Shown here: positions 31,710 to 32,521 of the stretch, one piece after another
Position numbering within the stretch: the first letter of the stretch is position 1
How the letters are laid out: each line of letters starts with the position of its first letter
Assembly (NCBI GenBank): GCA_018700895.1
Contig: JABIUV010000059.1
Span: 1-32,521 of the forward strand
Reading direction: 5' to 3'
Length of the DNA stretch: 32,521 bases
From: Bacteroidota bacterium
GTDB taxonomy: Bacteria; Bacteroidota; Bacteroidia; NS11-12g; UBA9320
Position numbers and translations under genes: made by a program
The notes under the pieces: model-generated
Database searches by the model: none
What the model was told of the DNA's origin: nothing
Seen by the model: only the letters and a program-made list of their open reading frames with translations

Positions 31710-32087
31710 ATCACAATATTAAATAGTGCAATCTCTTTTTGAGTGTTATAGTTGAAATTTATTTGTAATACTAAGGCTACTTTAGTTCCTGCAAGCGTGT
31801 GAAAACAAAAATCCCAGCATATGGCTCGGCTTTAAGAGTTAACAGTCTGAGTTTCATAATTGAGAGGCTCATCATTTCTTCTTAGTCAATTATGCAAAGA
31901 TAGTCAGGGCTTTGAGGGTTCTGATGTTGGCTAATCAAGCCAACTGAATTACATTATTTTAAAAAAAATACTGCAGTGGCAAACTGCTTTACTAACTTGG
32001 TTACAAAGCAAAAGCATATTGTATGCAACAATCAAACATTTACAGTATACATTCTTAAAAATGTAAATTTTTTCTTAAAACAAAAAA
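31710..32087. other. 378-bp intergenic region between GH2 and mfd
   Basis: No credible gene is present. There are two short stem-loops, GTTGGCT-N5-AGCCAAC (31926-31944) and GCAGT-N5-ACTGC near 31971-31985. A near-palindromic AT-only stretch, GTAAATTTTTT...AAAAAATTAC (32063-32091), overlaps the mfd stop and may act as its weak terminator. An 8-A run follows TTTT at about 31960-31970. The GH2 promoter should lie near 31710-31760, but I see no good TAnnTTTG box there. Confidence 0.5.
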
Positions 32088-32521
32088 TTACGTAATAATT
32101 TTCACTTCTTCCAGCGTATTTTTAAGCCCTTGAAAGCCTGATATCGTTAGGATTAGGTGGTTTTTCCCTTGCTTGAAACCAAAATGTTGCGGTTGCTGCT
32201 GTACGACTTGCATGATGCGAGTGAATGTGTCTTGCTGATAAAATTCTTCGCCTAAGTCATTGTTGAAATACAGATGCACTTGGTTTTCGACTATACGTAC
32301 TTTTTCAGCATATAGCTGCTGTGCGGCAATTTTGAAGCGTACGCTAAGTATTAAGTTGTTTAGCTCCTTGGGTAGGGTGCCAAATCTATCTACTAGCTCG
32401 TGCATATATGTCTTGAGTACCTCGTCGCTTTTGATTTCGCTGAGACGTGTATAAATATTGATACGCTCGGCCACATTGCTTACAAAGTTTTCGGGGATGC
32501 GAGCCTCAAAATCGGGTTCTA
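32088..32521 (-). CDS. mfd: transcription-repair coupling factor Mfd, C-terminal fragment
   Basis: Only the last 143 residues are inside the window; the gene continues beyond the right edge. They form the TRCF C-terminal domain that auto-inhibits the translocase and binds UvrA: EPDFEARIPENFVSNVAERI, NIYTRLSEIKSDEVLKTYMH, ELVDRFGTLPKELNNLI, and a final beta-alpha fold ending VKIIT. Mfd removes RNA polymerase stalled at lesions and recruits the UvrABC excision machinery. The frame is open to the window edge, and the GTG at 32474 is internal. The stop is TAA at 32088. Confidence 0.93.
   Translation of the reverse strand, partial: EPDFEARIPENFVSNVAERINIYTRLSEIKSDEVLKTYMHELVDRFGTLPKELNNLILSVRFKIAAQQLYAEKVRIVENQVHLYFNNDLGEEFYQQDTFTRIMQVVQQQPQHFGFKQGKNHLILTISGFQGLKNTLEEVKIIT

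Noticed and set aside
31926-31944. Hairpin GTTGGCT-N5-AGCCAAC as terminator or small RNA
   Set aside because: No T-run follows on either strand and there is no promoter nearby; the stem is only 7 bp.
1-32521. CRISPR array, tRNA/rRNA, insertion sequence or phage region
   Set aside because: Reading through the window I found no regularly spaced repeats, cloverleaf with CCA end, transposase, integrase or structural phage gene.

Overview
This window looks like chromosome from a member of the Bacteroidota, probably a free-living flavobacterium or cytophaga relative. The evidence is: a C-terminal sorting domain of the type IX secretion kind; a TonB-dependent receptor with a carboxypeptidase-regulatory-like N-terminus; DUF3078, DUF2490 and PadR-PspC gene sets; a stand-alone N-terminal half of MetH; almost no Shine-Dalgarno sequences; and repeated TAnnTTTG promoter boxes very close to start codons. 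No rRNA, tRNA, insertion sequence, phage gene or CRISPR array was seen. The content is mostly housekeeping and envelope genes, plus one metal-related accessory operon.

Layout, left to right. Bases 1-2961 (-) hold most of a TamB/AsmA-like envelope protein. It is divergent from, and only 3 bp from, a rightward four-gene operon of tsaD, a secreted YD-like protein, the fluoride channel gene crcB, and a periplasmic protein usually misnamed asparagine synthetase B (2965-6413). A small outer-membrane protein follows (6516-7007, -). Bases 7219-13170 (-) are the most interesting block. In transcription order they hold a small Cys-rich exported protein, a TonB-dependent receptor, an HMA domain fused to a MauE/DoxX-like membrane protein, an MbnP-like lipoprotein, an MbnH-like di-haem protein, an HMA protein with a Cys-rich tail, and a 45-residue lipoprotein beyond a terminator. 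I read this as a copper acquisition or handling locus that probably uses a tryptophan-derived (kynurenine-type) copper site.

Bases 13294-17176 (-) hold DUF3078, a biotin carrier protein, an iodotyrosine-deiodinase-like nitroreductase, and a padR-pspC operon whose pspC is split by a frameshift at an 11-A run. sucD (+) follows, then a lipoprotein and an outer-membrane protein (-), the homocysteine-binding half of MetH, DUF2490, lhgO (+), and two DUF456-type membrane proteins (-). Bases 23945-26373 (+) are a tight cassette of a secreted endonuclease/exonuclease/phosphatase, a lipoprotein and an outer-membrane protein. Bases 26366-31709 (-) run from a GH2 glycosidase, broken by an in-frame amber codon, through a GNAT acetyltransferase, an LTA-synthase-like phosphotransferase and a glycerophosphodiester phosphodiesterase to a 30-residue membrane peptide. 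The right edge cuts mfd.

Three points stand out. The first is the MbnP/MbnH + MauE + HMA + TonB receptor operon, with a palindrome at its promoter. The second is the pair of broken or recoded genes (pspC, GH2). The third is a recurring TAnnTT(T/C)G box whose end lies only 4-14 nt from the start codon, which suggests that many transcripts here are leaderless or nearly so.
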